This document shows positions 62,923 to 64,000 of a stretch of 64,000 bases of DNA, piece after piece (the first letter of the stretch is position 1; each line of letters starts with the position of its first letter). The notes under the pieces are model-generated. The model searched no databases, was not told the origin of the DNA, and saw only the letters and a list, made by a program, of their open reading frames with translations. The position numbers were made by a program, and so were the translations under genes. The stretch covers positions 577,102 to 641,101 of the forward strand of contig NZ_JADNRL010000019.1 in the NCBI RefSeq assembly GCF_015595025.1, written 5' to 3'. Source of the stretch: Halomonas sp. KAO (GTDB taxonomy: Bacteria > Pseudomonadota > Gammaproteobacteria > Pseudomonadales > Halomonadaceae).

Positions 62923-64000
62923 ATGCACCCACAACGCGCCCGACTGCATAACGAGCTCCACGCTCGGCCCTCGATCTACTTCGAGGAGCCGGCGCACATT
63001 CACCACTACGCCTTCCTCGATGGCGACGGCATTGCCACTGACATCCTCGACCGGATCGCAGAGGCGGTCGGCAGAACCCCCGACTCCGAAGCGGCTCAGG
63101 AGATCCTGAACTTCGGTGACCAGACGCTGAAATGGGAGCGCCACACCGAGTTCTTTACCCTCACCCTACTGGTCCCCAAGTCCGGGCAAGGCGAGCCCTG
63201 GCCATCGCCCCCGCCGCTGCTGGCGGAGATCACCGCCGCACACAGCCGTAAGCTCATCAATGCCAGCCTGGTCCTGGTGGAGGCGGAGGCTGACTGGGGT
63301 GGCGACCCCAGGGCCTACGGCTTTCGCGACCCCGCCGGTTCCAGCGTGGGGGATGGAGACGCCACCGTATGGAGCGATTTCCGGCTCACGGCGGACGGAG
63401 TCAATCGGCTGATGCTGGTCAACCGCGGCCTCAACGCCTTTCGCCTGGGGCGCACGACCCGGCGCCTCCTGGAGATCGAGACATACCGCATGATGGCCTC
63501 GCTGGCGCTACCAATGGCCAAGAAGATGAGCCTCGAGCTACGCGACCACGAGCTCGAGCTCGGCAAGCTCTCGGAGCGTAACACCGAGGACGCCGAAGCA
63601 AGCTCCCGCCCCCTGCTGGCGGCCATCTCCAAGCTTTCGGCCAGGCTCGAGCGATCGGGTGCCCGATCGCGCCAGCGCTTCAGCGCCACCGAAGCCTATG
63701 CGCGGATCGTGTTCAACCGTATCGAAGAGCTACGCGAGGAGCGCTTGGGCGACCGCCCCCGACTGGGGACCTTCATCCTGCGGCGCTTCCGGCCAACGGT
63801 TCACTACTGTGCCGCTATCAATCGGCGCCAGGAGAGTCTCGCGGAGAGTGTTGCACGGCTCAATGACCTGCTCAGAACCCGTGCCCAGGTGGAGATAGAA
63901 GAGCAGAACTCCGAGATTCTGCAGAGCCTCAACGAACGTACCAACAGTCAGCTGAAGATACAGAAGGCTGTCGAGGGGCTGTCGATCATCGTCATCAGCT
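62923..64000 (+). CDS. DUF3422 family protein (partial, runs off the window)
   Basis: An open frame from the ATG at 62923 to the window end (359 codons visible). It starts MHPQRARLHNELHARPSIYF, the characteristic opening of the DUF3422 family of predicted membrane-anchored proteins, and contains GDQTLKWERHTEFFTLTLLV and RPRLGTFILRRFRPTV. Coiled-coil sequence precedes the end; the transmembrane helices expected at the C-terminus lie beyond the edge. Function unknown. The 306 bases between tmpA and this gene show no other gene; a promoter was not convincingly found. Confidence 0.88.
   Translation, partial: MHPQRARLHNELHARPSIYFEEPAHIHHYAFLDGDGIATDILDRIAEAVGRTPDSEAAQEILNFGDQTLKWERHTEFFTLTLLVPKSGQGEPWPSPPPLLAEITAAHSRKLINASLVLVEAEADWGGDPRAYGFRDPAGSSVGDGDATVWSDFRLTADGVNRLMLVNRGLNAFRLGRTTRRLLEIETYRMMASLALPMAKKMSLELRDHELELGKLSERNTEDAEASSRPLLAAISKLSARLERSGARSRQRFSATEAYARIVFNRIEELREERLGDRPRLGTFILRRFRPTVHYCAAINRRQESLAESVARLNDLLRTRAQVEIEEQNSEILQSLNERTNSQLKIQKAVEGLSIIVIS

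Overview
The window reads as a high-G+C gammaproteobacterial chromosome segment, most probably from the Halomonadaceae (Halomonas or a close relative). The evidence is gene order rather than any single marker. Several blocks match those known from Pseudomonas and other gammaproteobacteria: tyrS-anmK next to an rRNA promoter region; pilU-pilT / yggS-proC-yggT / metX-metW; dksA-gluQRS-cbrX-cbrA-cbrB-[crcZ]-pcnB-folK-panB-panC-panD; secG-leuU-metY-rimP-nusA-infB-rbfA-truB-rpsO-pnp; tpiA-glmM-folP-ftsH-rlmE/yhbY; greA-carB-carA-dapB; dnaJ-dnaK-grpE/recN; fur/bamE; rnfH-ratA/smpB-ssrA. Almost all of the window is core genome. The accessory-looking parts are the HNH endonuclease at about 49.9-50.9 kb and the phosphonate-type oxygenase pair at 60.9-62.6 kb.

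Layout: 0-0.6 kb holds two strong leftward promoters, probably of an rRNA operon beyond the left edge. 0.7-12 kb carries tRNA charging, cell-wall recycling, twitching motility ATPases, proline and methionine synthesis, sfsA and an aminotransferase. 12.2-23.3 kb is the dksA-to-panD block, built around a CbrAB-type two-component system and a large CA-motif RNA that looks like the CrcZ decoy of carbon catabolite repression. 23.5-24.7 kb is a thiolase. 24.8-34.6 kb is the leftward transcription/translation operon with two tRNAs. 34.6-41.8 kb covers tpiA, glmM, folP, ftsH, rlmE, yhbY and greA. 41.8-48.7 kb covers carB, carA (behind a candidate attenuator), dapB and a DMT transporter. 48.9-50.9 kb is corA and the HNH gene. 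50.9-56.9 kb is the heat-shock operon and divergent recN. 57-59.8 kb is fur (frameshifted), bamE, rnfH, ratA, smpB and tmRNA. 59.9-64 kb is a LysR regulator, a tmpA/tmpB-like pair and the start of a DUF3422 gene.

The most interesting signals are regulatory: (1) the crcZ-like RNA with its sigma-54 promoter and upstream half-sites; (2) a second copy of the same composite operator in front of panB; (3) a duplicated stop/start coupling junction that makes an extra 36-codon ORF between cbrX and cbrA; (4) a leader peptide, antiterminator and terminator arrangement in front of carA; (5) a one-base deletion that splits fur. All functional assignments rest on reading motifs and synteny by eye; no database search was run.
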